This document shows, piece after piece, positions 12,595 to 24,399 of a stretch of 64,000 nt of DNA; position 1 is the first letter of the stretch; the number at the start of each line of letters is the position of its first letter. This DNA comes from Marisa cornuarietis (taxonomy: Eukaryota; Mollusca; Gastropoda; Architaenioglossa; Ampullariidae): positions 1 through 64,000 of the forward strand of contig SMMW01000588.1 of assembly GCA_004794655.1 (NCBI GenBank), in the 5' to 3' direction. A program made the position numbers and the translations under genes. The notes below the pieces were generated by a model. That model was not told where the DNA came from. It did not search any database and saw only the letters and a program-made list of their open reading frames with translations.

Positions 12595-12813
12595 ATGTTA
12601 ATTCGATGGCTTTGCGTATTCATTGTCTGTACCACAGTTTTTTTTTTACACGATGTGAACAATGTTCAGACGGGAAAGTATTTCCCATTTCATCCTGGAG
12701 GTGCGCACTGCAGGTCTGCTTGTGCATGTGGGTTGGAGAGGACGGGAAGGCGAAGTGGGGAGGTGATGAACTACAGGTCATGTCCATGGCTGCATGGTGA
12801 GACCTGTAAATAA
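12595..12813 (+). CDS. doubtful small Cys-rich secreted-type ORF
   Basis: A 72-codon frame starts with a hydrophobic leader-like stretch (MLIRWLCVFIVCTTVFFL, residues 1-18). A polar region with five cysteines follows, as HCRSACACG (about residues 39-47), SCP near 62 and a final TCK. The TAA stop overlaps an AATAAA polyadenylation-like hexamer (12812-12817). Signal-peptide-like start, Cys-rich tail and polyA signal are what a short secreted peptide gene would show. However, the start context is weak, the frame is short and another frame overlaps it. No family is recognised and no toxin assignment is made. Confidence 0.22.
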   Translation: MLIRWLCVFIVCTTVFFLHDVNNVQTGKYFPFHPGGAHCRSACACGLERTGRRSGEVMNYRSCPWLHGETCK

Positions 12814-12892
12814 AGCAACAGGTTAGAAATGTCTTTAACGACAAAAATTTCATTACACGAGCCCCCCTTGATGCATGCTGTGCTTGTGTGTG

Positions 12893-12895
12893 AGT

Positions 12896-12926
<31 letters not shown>
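12893..12926. repeat. (GA)n microsatellite with G-run
   Basis: GAGAGA repeats are followed by seven or more G residues. Confidence 0.9.
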
Positions 12927-13272
12927 TCTGTGTGAGTGACGCAGAGGAATGTTTAGTGTACAACTATTAAATACTCATCATCATCATGTGTGAATACGGT
13001 AGGTGGTGCGAGGATGTAATCAAACCTATACATTCCTGGTCAGCAAAAGCAGTATTGCATAACATAAAAAGTCACAAATATATGTGATTGTATAACTTGC
13101 TACGACTTTAACAGACTTAATAATTACTACGTTTATTACCGAATAAAGACGTGTAAAAAAAGCAAATTGGTACGACTTTAATTATGTAATAAAAAAATAA
13201 AAGTATGAGCTTATTTTGATTAAAGATCTGAAAAAGGAAAAGGAAAACTATCTTTTTGTTTCTATTGTCTGT

Positions 13273-13273
13273 T

Positions 13274-13321
<48 letters not shown>
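13273..13321. repeat. compound (TC)n(AC)n microsatellite
   Basis: TC repeats pass directly into AC repeats. Confidence 0.95.
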
Positions 13322-13323
<2 letters not shown>

Positions 13324-13684
13324 AAAACAAGGAGCTTAGTTTATCATATTTCAGAGCAAATAGTTACACTTTAGTCTCTTTATGCAAATCGTGTGACAGA
13401 GTTGACGTTTGGATACTGACATTACCAGACAACCTTTGAGATTTCTTAGTGCATTTGTCATCATAACCTTGTTATGTTTAAATAACGTGATAATGACACT
13501 GCAGTTGATAGCTAGTTGCTTCTCTTAGTAGCAGGAGTGTTAAATCTATAATGAAAGGTATTAAGTATGAGGTTTGCTTGACCCTGCGTTTATAAGCTTG
13601 CCAGAAACCATAAAAAGCATTGTCAGTTAAAAAAACAAGCTCACCTGCTTAGCGCAGATGACGTCAGGTGGACGGCCTCGCTTG

Positions 13685-16600
13685 CTATAACCAGTATTCT
13701 TTGACCTGAAGGACCGTCGTGCTGGGCGTCAGGTTGGTGTCGGTGTCGAGAGGAAGGTTCCGGTCATCTGGGCTGGCCGCTGTAGGGGACAGCTGCAACT
13801 TTTGTCGCTTGCTGCTGCAGCTGCCGTCGCTGGCGTCCTCCTCGCCGCCGCCGTTGATGGTGGTGTTGCTGGCGTTGTACCCGTTGTCCCCCTCGTCCCC
13901 GCCGCTGTTGCTGATGTTGTACATCATCCGGTAGTCAAGACCGCCGTCGAGGTTCGCACTTTGCAACTTGTTTTGGGCTTCAGCCAAGCTGAAGAAGTAG
14001 GAAGTGCCCTTCCCTGGGCGCAGAAACCCTCGGTTCAATGGGGTCTTCTCTTGACCTCTCTGCGATTCACCGTCATCTTTTGTGTCCCAGCTAGAGGTTT
14101 CCCTGCTTTCCCCGAGTTTCTTCTGTTGTAATCCGAAACCGGTTTGAAGACAGTTCCATGCGGTTTCCACTCGCTCTGCCTCTGATGCCTTCCAAGTAGG
14201 AACGAGCGTAGACGCGGAAGAGGCGACAGAGGAGGAATTTGTGTCCCCCCACATGAAATTGAGCATAGCGCGCTTGGCCTCATCGTTGAGGGGAGTCATG
14301 AGTGGGGTGCGTGGGTAGCTGACGTCAGATCTCAATTCCGGTGACGTGTTCCACATCCCGAAGACATCATCGCCAGAGAGCGGCTGCAGTGGAGGGGAAT
14401 CTCTTGCACTTCCGTTTCCGGTGCTGGACATATTCCCGTGTTTGTTCAAGTCGGAGATGGCTGCGAGTAGATGATTGTCTTGTTGACAAGAGCGTTCCAT
14501 TCGAGTGGTCTCCTGGGAGTTCATGGCTAGATTGTTCAAAGTCACCCCCCTGTTGCTTTGTGACGCCCCCGGACTCGCCTGATTGTTGTTCTCAAAGTTG
14601 GATTGACCAATGACGACTCCTTTTGTAGTGAGAGGCTGAACTTCGTCGTGAAAGGAACTGCCGACATTCAGGTATGCATAATCCCAGGCATACTCCTGAA
14701 GACTAGGCCGCTGCTTCGTCTTCGAAAACGAAAATTGGGAAGACTTCCGGATCGCCCTCGCTCCGTCACTGTGCCTTCCGAATTGTTGGATCTGCTGCCG
14801 TCCAAACGTTTGTTTCAAGGAGCCTTCGTGTGTCGTTCCTCCAAAAGAACGCTCATAATGGTGTTGGATTGTGTCTTTGGGTGTAGATTCCTGGCATGTC
14901 GCTCTTGAAAGGGATTCGAGAGTAGCACCACCAAAGCTCAGTCGAGACGGACCGTTGACGTGTTGAAACGTTGGGTAGCTCCAGTCAGTTCGTCTTTTCT
15001 TAGGAGCTGCTTGCATTGGGCAGTCCGACTGTGGCGTCTCAACAAAAACTCTAGCGGGTTTCCTGCTGGAGAAATCAGACGCTCTTCTAGTCCCAGACAA
15101 ACTTCGGTCAAATCTTGACCCACACGGCGGCGCTCTGTTCCAAGGATTCCTCTCTTGCTGTTTGAAAGAACTTTGGTGCGAGTATCGCTTTGGTTGCACG
15201 ATCCTGGGGATCGTATTTTCCAAGGGATTGCTCCAGATGGTTTCTGAACTTTGAACTAGTGACTGCTCATATCTTGACGCGATTAAAGGGCTGACCCAGT
15301 GCTGCAGCGGATTATTGCTGTCCGGAGACCTGCTCCAGGCAGTAGGGTTGCTGATTTTGTACCGCCTTTGCTGCGAACAGCCTATTTTCTCTATTTCCCT
15401 CGATTTTCGACGATGTACCGGTTGAAGCATAATATCCTTCTGGTGATCAGGAGTGTTAGACCAACTTGTTTGCGTGTTATCTAGGAATGATTCTTGCATT
15501 CTATAGACTTTGCCACACCTGTGCGAACCTTTACCGGATCCCTGCTTTATTCGTGGATTGTCTCTCATATTCCTCTTATCACTCGGTGCTAGCGTGATTC
15601 TACTTCGTTTAAGCTCTGCTGCAGATGATGGCAGATAAGGGCTGCTCAGCGTGGGCGAATAACTCTCACCGTCGTTGTGACCCCACCAGACTCTTCCCTG
15701 TGGTTCATCTCTATTATTTTTCTTGCCTTTGCAAGCAGGACCAGGACCAGGACCAGGACCTGCACGATAGGTGCCTAGAGTCACGATGTTGTGGGCGGCG
15801 CCAGTCAGGTCAAGCCGTCTCTGAGCGGAGGGCGGTCGCGGTGGACAGTGCGCCAACTCACGATGACGTAGTGGTGACGCCACCCCTTCTACTCCCCCTG
15901 CGTCACTTGCGCCACTCGATTTGTTATCGCCGTTATCGTCGCATCCTTGGCTCAAACCGTGCTCCGAATTCGTCTCGCAGGACGTGCAGCTACTGCCGAC
16001 GTTGGGGCGCAAAGAGATGTTTTTGTCAGACTGGTTCTCCGCCTCTCCTTTGTGTCTGCTTTCTCCGGCGGCTTTCCCGTCTTTGATGTCCCTTACACGG
16101 AAGTCGGCTTCATGGGGCTCGTAGTGTCCGCCGCACAGGTAGGCCAGCAGCGGGTTTCCATGTGACGGGTATGCGGCATCCGGTGGAAGGGCCATCTCAA
16201 GAGGCTGAACACGACTTGCGTGGAAGCGCAAGATGCTGCTTGGCAGGGACAAGCTGTCGACAGATTTCTCGTGCTCGCTGCCGTTTGTACTCACCGTCTC
16301 CAGCGATGACTGCGGCGAAGGCAAGTGCCGGTAGCTCTTCCTCAGTGACAGAGTGGTGGCGCTGTTCATCTTTACGCACGATACGTCCGGTCCTTCGACT
16401 AAGGGAGACCTTGGGTAGCGTAAGGTATTTTGTGTGTATTGTTTATTCTCAAGGTAGTTCCCATTGTCCTCAGAGCTCCCAAGGTTGAAGGAAAAATCAA
16501 CTCCATCCTCAGTGGAATCAGTGCTAAAAGATCCTTCTCCAGCGTCTGTTGCTGTACAAAGACTGTGCGTCTTCTCTTGAACAAGTCGGCCTTTTTCACA

Positions 16601-17753
16601 AAGCAGGTGGTTGCAGTTTTTGTCGAGCAGGTTATTGGTGGTAATGGAGTCGGTGTGGAGGTAGTGGCGGTCCTCGTCACTTTCATCATTTGCAAACAGC
16701 GGGTTTTCCACACCCTGGTGATTTTTATGAAAGCTGGCACGCTGGCGACTAGCGGAGGCACTCTGCTGTTGAAGTTGCTGGACATGCGACCCGTTTGCGC
16801 TGCGATTCCAGTGACAGCACTGCTGAGGCGTCTGCATGGAGCTAGGCTGCGTGTGCAGGTGAACGAGTACGCGATGATGGTGCGTGATGTTCTCAAGCAG
16901 CGGCTCAGCGGTGGAGAGATGCCTATAAGGCTGAACGTATGCGCAGTATGGCAGGTGCTGACCTGTAGCCTCCTGACCCTGTCTAGGAAAATCAAACGCG
17001 CGGTTTTTCGCGTCATAGTCAGAAACAGGCGCGTGGGTAGCTTGCGATTCTGGCCGGGCCACGTCCTCGACTGACGTGACCTTGGTGCACAAACAGGCGT
17101 TGGACAGCTGAATCATCCCGTCAGGCGATATTCTGGGGAATCTCTTCCACAACAGGCCGCCAGAGGTCGCTTTGCAGTGTTTCGTTTCGTGATCCTGAGT
17201 CACATTTCCTCCCTCCGTTGTGGCCGTTGTGCGGCCCAAACTGATGCCTTCGCCGTCGGGATTGTAGTTGTCGTTCCAGTGACTTCCCAGCATACCCTCG
17301 CTCATGACCGACAACTCGTTTTCTGACGTGGACGACTGGTCATTAGAGTGAGCTCTCCTGGAGAACTCGTCTTCGTCATCGAGGTCTTCACCGTGGCGGC
17401 GTCTGCATCGCCAAATGTAGGCCAGCAGACTGACGATGCTGACAAAGATGACTAGCAAGATGAGTGGCGCCACCAGCGTCCACACCAGCCCTCCTGTCAC
17501 CTCCACCTCCCCTCTCCAACCGTTGCTGCGGTTGTGGAGGCCGTAACGATTGCCCACCGGGGGCCAGGTGACGGACGAGAGCCGAGAGAAGTACTGGCCG
17601 AAAGTTTTGTTTTCGAGCAGACGACTCAGGTCATTTGCCATGACCTCCAAGCTACGCGTCGTCCATTTCTGTGCTGAAGCGGTGGTCAATACCTGCGCGC
17701 TGTTGCCATTCACTGACGTCATAGCTGACCAAGTGTAGTTCCAGGATTCAGGT
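13685..17753 (-). CDS. single-pass membrane protein, large C-terminal exon (5' partial)
   Basis: One exon (17753 to about 13645) encodes the last 1355 residues of a protein. Upstream of the first Met (17722) the frame stays open for 10 codons to a good acceptor: a pyrimidine run ending GAGGCAG, with the exon starting at 17753, phase 1. The Met is therefore internal and earlier exons are missing from view. Counting from that Met, residues 1-79 are extracellular with N-glycosylation sequons at NKT (38) and NRS (64). Residues 80-104 form one transmembrane helix, followed by the stop-transfer patch RCRRRHGEDLDDEDEF. The remaining 1230 residues are a low-complexity Ser/Asn/Gln-rich, probably disordered cytoplasmic tail. 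It includes a Gly-Pro run near 657 and at least six W-[SN]-x(1,2)-P motifs between about 750 and 1130. The C-terminus is VKEYWL. A donor (CAG|GTGAGC, minus strand, 13645/13644) lies 40 nt past the stop. A long open frame in GC-richer DNA makes coding status near certain; the family is not recognised, and an adhesion or signalling receptor is only a guess. Confidence 0.85.
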
Positions 17754-17759
17754 CTGCCT

Positions 17760-18490
17760 CAAGAAAAAAAAACAACAAAATTATAAATTGCAAATATAAT
17801 CTTACAGTCATAGATTCCTGCTTGTGTTGGCTTGAGATATTCAAAGTATGGGAGTGTGCTTATCTGCATGTAGCCCTTGCGTCACCAACCAAGATGGCGG
17901 AGAGGGCAAAATTTGACTTAATGATGGAAACCATATAACGTCACGTGACCTGCTTCATCTTTTCTATACCCTTACCCAAATATTTACTCTAAAAGTAAAT
18001 CCTAACCCTTAAGACCCACCCTAACACGAAAACACTGCTCCTAAATAAGTAATCCCCTCAAATCTCAAGTGACGACTTGATTGAATGAATAGCTTCTGTG
18101 ACCTCTCCCATCTGTCATGTGCACCAACGGCGGGGCTATGCTGCTTTGACGCCCTACGTTGTAGATTGACGAATGTAGATGAACCCATGAACCTTAACTT
18201 CTGCACGCCCGAGAATTGCATACCTGAGTATGATGCTTATTGCTGCTGCCAAACGTTATTCCAAAGAATGTTTGAAGACATCATAGTGGTTAGCTTGGTG
18301 ACTTTGTGATGCAAACGGCATACATCTGATTTCTTCATGGCAAAAAATCTATAGAAAAAAAGCAAAACTAGAATAGCTCTATTTTGAGCGCAGCATTAAT
18401 GACATGAAAGTTCGAGTTATTAATCCTCCAGCATACAATCACATACAATAGCATGCAAAAAAAGTCCTTTGCAGTGCAGAGGAGACTCAA
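17760..18490. other. probable intron or intergenic DNA
   Basis: No upstream exon of the minus-strand membrane protein gene could be identified here. A short run of degenerate CCTAACCC words lies at 17995-18035. Confidence 0.4.
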
Positions 18491-18498
18491 AATAAATT

Positions 18499-18737
18499 GC
18501 GGTACAGCTTTTGATATAGGGGGGGGGGGGCAACGTGACGGCCGTAAGAGAAATGGCTCGCGGCATTTGTCGTCTGCTCGCTCCACTCAGTTGCCCAATT
18601 GTACCTAATAAACTAAACCTAAACCTAACCTTAACCCTACCCCAAACACTAACCCCAAACCCTAACCCCAAACCTCTGACAAAATAACGTAGACCATCCT
18701 ATGACGTCACGTTGCCCCCCTTTATCAAAGTTCTGCC
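18499..18737. repeat. telomere-like repeat element flanked by inverted arms, copy 1
   Basis: A core at 18571-18688 begins CGTCTGCTCGCTCCACTC and contains degenerate CCCTAA/CCCCAAA words, ending GACAAAATAAC. It matches the core at 51437-51547. Around it lie inverted arms: 18499-18540 and 18704-18737 share GGGGGGCAACGTGACG and a CTTTTGATA-like block. The arm sequences are not those of copy 2. It may be a non-autonomous DNA transposon. Confidence 0.7.
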
Positions 18738-20369
18738 AATAGAGTTTAAGTTATAAAGATGTAATTGTTGGCTTGTATCTACTTCCAAACATGGAAACCC
18801 TTCATCAATATAAATTACTGAGTGCTTTGTCACCAACAGTATTTTTTAATTGTTCTTGGTATTGCTGTACACGATACAAATAGCGATACAGAAAACGCTG
18901 AGGATTTTTTTTTAAATGCGAAATTACGGTAGAAGAATCTAGTCATGGAAGATTTTAGGACGTGGCGGTGCAGGGAGGAACTTACAGTTTCAAACAAGAA
19001 TCCCTCATGGGGCTGACAATTCAGTGCTGAACGTCCCAGGTCAACAGGTGCTGTACAGAAGCATAACGACACATTCGGAAACAAACCCCACTTCCCTCTG
19101 TCCGTCCTCATCGACGAATTACCTTCTTGACCTGCTCGTTGACGGGAAACCTGCAGTGGACAAGTGCGTGATTGACTGTAAGATGACGACAGTCCCAAAC
19201 TTCATTTTGCAGCAAGGAGAGAGTGGAATGCTTGAGGACTGAAGGTCTTCTGACCCTGACGGACAAGTGTAAAGTTAGGTAACTGTGTCATGAAACGACA
19301 ACTCCATTTTACAAAGGGCACGTGAAGATCGCTCACTGTAAAAAGCGCGGTGGTGGGGGGAGAGATTTGTTTAAGGGGAGGGGGAGACTATCCCAAACTT
19401 CGCTCTGCTTTTTGGCCACTAGTAAGATCACGGGATCATCTCGGTGTGATGCACTACTCAGGCATGAGCGACCTGCTTTCTGATGGTGAACTACTGTCTT
19501 CACACCTCACATCAACCCAAGCGTTCAACGCTCTTGACATTGGTCAGGCGATTTATGTTATGAAACGTGCATTTTGTCAGAGTTTTTTGTTGTTTTTGTT
19601 TTTGATGTTCCTTTTTGCTGGGGGGGGGTTTTGGAAGGGGCGGGGGTTGTGTTTTTATTTTTGCCTTGTTTTCCCACTTGTTTATAAGCGTGTTGCTACG
19701 ATCTTTCAGAGGTATTAAATTTCTTTTAATAATTTTTATTTAGCTCATTAGCTGATGCGTGAGTTAGCGTTGGGGTTAAGGTTCTTTTTCAAAAAGCCTT
19801 GGGTAAATACGGGATACATACGAGTACATTCAGCTATGCTGACATTGTCCCCGCTCCCTCGCCCCTCAAGGTGTGAAAGTACCTGTAGGTCAAATCAACC
19901 AGCCAGCCAGCTCGTCTGTAATTGGTGGGGGTGGGTGGGGAGCAGCATGCACCTGTCGCATGTATTTGAGAAAGTTTTGAACCATTTAGAATATTGCCTT
20001 CCTGCCTTCCTTTGTGTCGCTGTAGTGTGATCACATTTCTATTGCCCCTCCTTCTTTCTTTTATTCTCTCTTCTCGCCACTTGTTTTTTACATTCTTTTT
20101 AAGGCCTCTTCGATCCTTTCTATAGTCGATAAAGAAAAAAAATATTAAAAGAGGCGCGTGAGATCGTCTACCACCCGATGGAGACACACAAACCCCCATG
20201 TTTAGAAAAACCATTAACGATTTAAAGGCCTGGTGAGGTATTCACAGAACGAGTTTCAATAATGTCGTCGCCTTTGTACGCGTATTTCTATGCTTCTCTC
20301 TTATTACATCATGCACGTCGTTCATCGGTCCGTCCTATGTATGCTGAATGCTCTCTGTGCCTCATTCTT
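18738..20369. other. no gene assigned
   Basis: Frames at 18830-19198 (-) and 19350-19718 (+) lack domain support. The minus strand has an acceptor-like CTGCAG near 19155 and a donor-like GTAAGT near 18990, but no frame that joins the downstream exon was found. Confidence 0.35.
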
Positions 20370-20450
20370 GTCTCAAGCGCTGGGAGTATGCTCCTTTAAG
20401 ATTGTGACGATGCACTATATAAATAACACGTTGTTGTTGTTATTATTTTC
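20370..20450 (+). repeat. LINE/SINE 3'-tail fragment
   Basis: Words resembling 'GCTGGGAGTATGCTC ... GCACTATATAAATAACA' run into (GTT)n and (ATT)n. This looks like the 3' end of a retroelement with a microsatellite tail, comparable to 60523-60605. Confidence 0.4.
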
Positions 20451-20618
20451 CATTTCTCACACTTGTTCAGACCTTGACATAGATCCTGAGGGCTGTGTTG
20501 CTGACCTCTTTCTGTGTATGGCGATGTTTATCTTAAACGTGGAAGGTGAGAATCCCTCAGATTTGGGGAAGTAGTATATTGCACCAAACTATGCACTAGA
20601 AAAGGTGTTCACCCTACT

Positions 20619-21243
20619 GGTCCTACCTGCATGGATTGCGTTTTTGTGTGTGTGTGTGTGTGTTTTTTTTTGTTTTGTTTTTTTGCAGATATCGGTAGAT
20701 ATAGGCGATATAAAACTAAACTGTAAATTTTAGCTCCCCAAAATCATCCGTTAAGTAATTATCAGCAACGATCCGCACCTGAGATTATCCAAGGCGGCTA
20801 ACAGTGTACTACGTCACACTAGTGCACCATTCACATCATTGGCAGCCGTCAACACCAATTGGAGAGAGAGAGACAGAGTGAGCGACTGTTCGGATGATTT
20901 GGACGCTGAAAGTCTGTATTTCTCGTTGTTCTCAAAAACTGCTGCTTTAGCACGAGAATGCAGACTTTCAACGTCCGAATAATTGAATTGTCGCTCTCTC
21001 TCTCTCTCTCTCTCTCTCTGTTTGGTGTTGACGGCTGCCAATGTTGTGAATGGTGCACTAGTGTGACGTATACACTGTTAGCGGCGCTCGTTGATTGCAG
21101 GTGCGAATCACGTACTTTGCTAGCGGATAATTAATTAACGGATGGGTTTTGGAGGCTGAAATTTACAGGTAATGTTTACATCGCCTATATCTACCGATAT
21201 CTGCTACAAAAAAACAACAACACACAAGCCATTCAGGTTGGTC
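20619..21243. repeat. long fold-back (palindromic) element
   Basis: A roughly 300-bp left arm (20619-20926) is the diverged reverse complement of the right arm (20952-21243). Matching landmarks include GCAGATATCGGTAGATATAG / CTATATCTACCGATATCTGC, CACACTAGTGCACCATTCAC / GTGAATGGTGCACTAGTGTG and GGCAGCCGTCAACACCAA / TTGGTGTTGACGGCTGCC. Only about 25 bp separate the arms. CT/GA runs lie within both arms. It has no coding capacity. It is best read as a fold-back MITE; target duplications were not identified. Confidence 0.85.
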
Positions 21244-23339
21244 TTTAACAATCCTATGCTCAGAGCTGTATAAATACAGAGTTCACGTAGAGGGTGGTTG
21301 TATCTGTGCCTGCGATAAAACAACCAGAGGTCCACCCAACTAGTCCTGATACAATATAACAAACACGCACGCACGCGCGCGCACACACACACACACACAT
21401 TGATTAATAGGCTCTAGGATATTGCAAAACTTTCAGCGAGCTCCTTCCAGTGACGACAGAAAAAGGGACGGCACCTTCCCAGCTAGCATGGAACTGAGGG
21501 GGGAACATTAAAGTGCTCGTTTTCATTTTATTTCTAAAATATATAGGTATATATTTTCTGATTTGATTTATCCCCTTGCTTTTATTTCTATTCATTTATT
21601 TTCCGATTTTCTTGTACCATATTGTTGAAAAGGCTGCATTTCTCGAAGTCAGAAGGCAAACTTCAGGCTGTTGTCCTTGCAGGCACAGGGTCGTGCATGT
21701 TGTCGTGTCAACGAATCGTTGAATCTCCGGGAAAATGAAAGCACGTGCCGTTAAATCCTCCTTTTCCGGCAGACCAGAAGTCTCTCTGGCAACCTATGAC
21801 CTCGCTGTACGCTACTTCTGTTTGCAAGGACGAAAAGAACTGGATTTTTTTAAATTCTCCCTAGCCCTCCCTTTTCCGTTTGAAGCGCCCGTGATTGAAA
21901 TTCTTAGTGTTTGCAAACACTCTCTTTATTTGATTGTGTCTCTAGCAGCTGCTCCTAATTGGTGCACTTCAAATATGCTTTCACGTCCTGCTGGTTCTTC
22001 GTAACTAAGTCTTTAGTCTGATGATCTTTTGGGGAGACGAACCTAGACAGCGAAAATCGGCGATCTCTACGATTCGTAAAACCAAGTAAACGGTGAAAAT
22101 CCTTTCCACTCTGAACCTGGTTCAGACAGCTTTGATATTGATAAAAAAATGTTATCAGCCATAACATGTTTGTTTTCCCACATATTTTGTTGTCACTTCT
22201 CCGCGCGGTTACTACCATTTAACATAGTTTTATCGTCGCTTTCGACATGCGAGCTCAGCCAGTCAGTTGTTATGATCGTTTTACAGACGACAGGTTCCCA
22301 CAGCAATCTTTTCCCACCTTGAACCTACTATGAACTGGGTTCAGAGGGAATTAAGTTCTTCCTAGTGACAAATGAAACAGGATTCGACGATGGTCGCTGA
22401 TCCAGGTCGTGACCGTTAATGATCTCTCAATTAGGAGAGTTTGATCCTTACCTGGTGGACATCTCCGAAGCTAAGTTTCGAGTACAAAAGGGATCTATGA
22501 CGTGTCGTAGGACACTATCGTCTGCTAGGATGATGTTTCAGCTAAATAGCTAAACTGAAGAGATCTTCATCGTAATAAAATGAACTGAAAATAAATAAAA
22601 TTATTTATCAATTAACGTTTATCTTTATTAAAATATTGACAGCATTTGAAATCCAAATGTGTGCTAAGCAAGCTGTTCAACGAGAGGGAGGGGAAATATT
22701 GTTAAATACACACACGCTTAATACGAGTAAAATAAACGTGTACAATCAGGCTTGACGAGAGTGGGGGACAGGGGGGTCTGGTGTACCCGGGCCCGCGACT
22801 GGGAAGGGGGCCCGGCCTTGGTCCTCATTTAATGTTCAAGTAGTGATGTTGATCCTTGTACACTTGTCCTAATGTTTGCAGTCTATATTTCGTTACTGAA
22901 TGAAATGTAGATATTGACAATCGAATTTTAAACATATTATTATTTACTGGGGGCCGGAAAGTCGTCTGTCCTGGGGCCCGTGCTGGCTCTCGGTGGCCCT
23001 ATGTACCATTGTATAAACGGTGAATGCTTGTGCATGACACGTGAAACATCCATGTCACCAGGTTCGCGGTGACGGATCGCCCGATTAAGAACTCAGCCCA
23101 CGATCTCTGATCTAGACGAACACGATTGGAGATTACCCAACATTAAAAAGTCCGGCCTGAGTGCATGGTTTGAGATTTACAACAACCTGTAGTTCAGAGA
23201 GTAATTACATTCTAAAATTTATAGTCGTACGAGTCACAGCTACCACTGAGCTCTCTTATCAGAAACCCCTTCCCCCCATCGAGACCATAGACATGGAACT
23301 GCAATGGTGACGTGAAATGCTTCTTCCCATGTGTTACAA
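21244..23339. other. no gene assigned
   Basis: No supported coding sequence. GC-rich words rich in GGGGCCC occur at 22765-22825 and 22950-22985 and could be ends of an old transposon, but no clear terminal repeats were confirmed. Confidence 0.35.
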
Positions 23340-24355
23340 TAGGTAAATGTCACAACCCATAAAGCAGGTATATACCGACTTGATCTTCTTGGAGTTACAG
23401 AAGCACGTTGGACAGGCAAAGAAAAGAGAATCGCAAACGGGGACGCTGTCTTGTGGTCTGGAAGGAACGACTGCCAACACAGAGAAAGGGTTGTGATGAT
23501 TTCCCCAAAGCAACACAAGAACTCTTTACTAGCCAGTCAGCGAACGCTTGCTTTAACCAAACACGACTTCATATTCATCAAGCTTGCCGTCCTGTACAGC
23601 TGTGCACCTACGGATGAGGCAAAGGAAGAGGACAAAGAAAATGTATACCACAGCTTACAGGCTTCAATGGAAAACATTCCTAGCCATGAGCAGATCAACT
23701 TAAAGACTCAACAGTTCAGCGTAAATTTGTAATGGTATTGAAACATAAGTTTAGTGCTGTAACAGATGACACTTAAATGACATTCGCCATCTTTAACCAA
23801 GCAATGAAAGGAGAACATCAGCTACAGAAAAATACAGGTTAAAAAGAGCTGGATCTCCTTGACGACTTTGATACAATCGAGCAGATGAAACACGAGTTGC
23901 TTCACACAAAGAGAAGTTGGTAAAAGAATATTCCCAGAAAGACAAGGAAGTGAAGGGAAGCACTAGAAGAAGTAAAAGAAAGTTTGCAGAAAACCTTGCT
24001 ATAAGAGCAGAACAAGCTTCAGAAAGATAAAACGTGGTTTGCAGGGTCACAAAAAGGCTAAGAGGAAACAGAAGTGGCAATCAAGACCTACCTGTACAAA
24101 CCTTTAAAAACTTAAAATGGGTACATTATTACTGAAGAAAGTATAAAGTAGAGAGATGAGAAGAGCACTTGGAGCAACTGCTCAGCCAAACAAGCCCTCC
24201 AGTTCTAGCCATATCTCAGAAGGTGAAGACCTGCACATAAACCTGGGCCCCATCACCGTGACTGAGGTAAAGGAAGCCATCCAACAACAACAAAACGGCA
24301 AATCCCCAGGACATGATGGGCAATATTTGACAATAATGGAGTACCACAGAAAGTA
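23340..24355 (+). mobile_element. decayed RTE-like LINE, 5' part (endonuclease to RT start)
   Basis: Split frames encode an APE-type endonuclease segment (LGVTEARWTGKEKRIANGD, then VMISPK and YSCAPTDEAKEEDKENVYHS). A linker follows (EYSQKDKEVKGSTRR), then the pre-RT motif LGPITVTEVKEAIQQ with NGKSPGHDG. The order and motifs match the same family as 10079-10966. Multiple stops and frameshifts make it a dead copy. A different LINE interrupts it just downstream. Confidence 0.8.
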
Positions 24356-24399
24356 GTAAATGTGTAATAAGAGCACTTTATACAGGTTTTCATTGTCAG

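Noticed and set aside
15625..17074. Plus-strand frames of 150-214 codons across the large minus-strand exon
   Set aside because: They are antisense shadows of a 1355-codon frame in GC-rich DNA.
18600..18675. Interstitial telomere repeat
   Set aside because: The CCCTAA words are mixed with CCCCAAA and AAACCTA variants and recur at 51.5 kb in the same element, so this is part of a dispersed repeat and not an internalised chromosome end.
18980..19200. Minus-strand segment between CTGCAG and ACT|GTAAGT as an upstream exon of the large membrane protein
   Set aside because: Its only long frame ends in phase 0, whereas the exon at 17753 needs two bases from its predecessor, and the frame with the right phase has a stop.
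22740..23000. GGGGCCC-rich words as terminal repeats of a transposon
   Set aside because: The two GC-rich stretches do not form a convincing inverted pair by eye.
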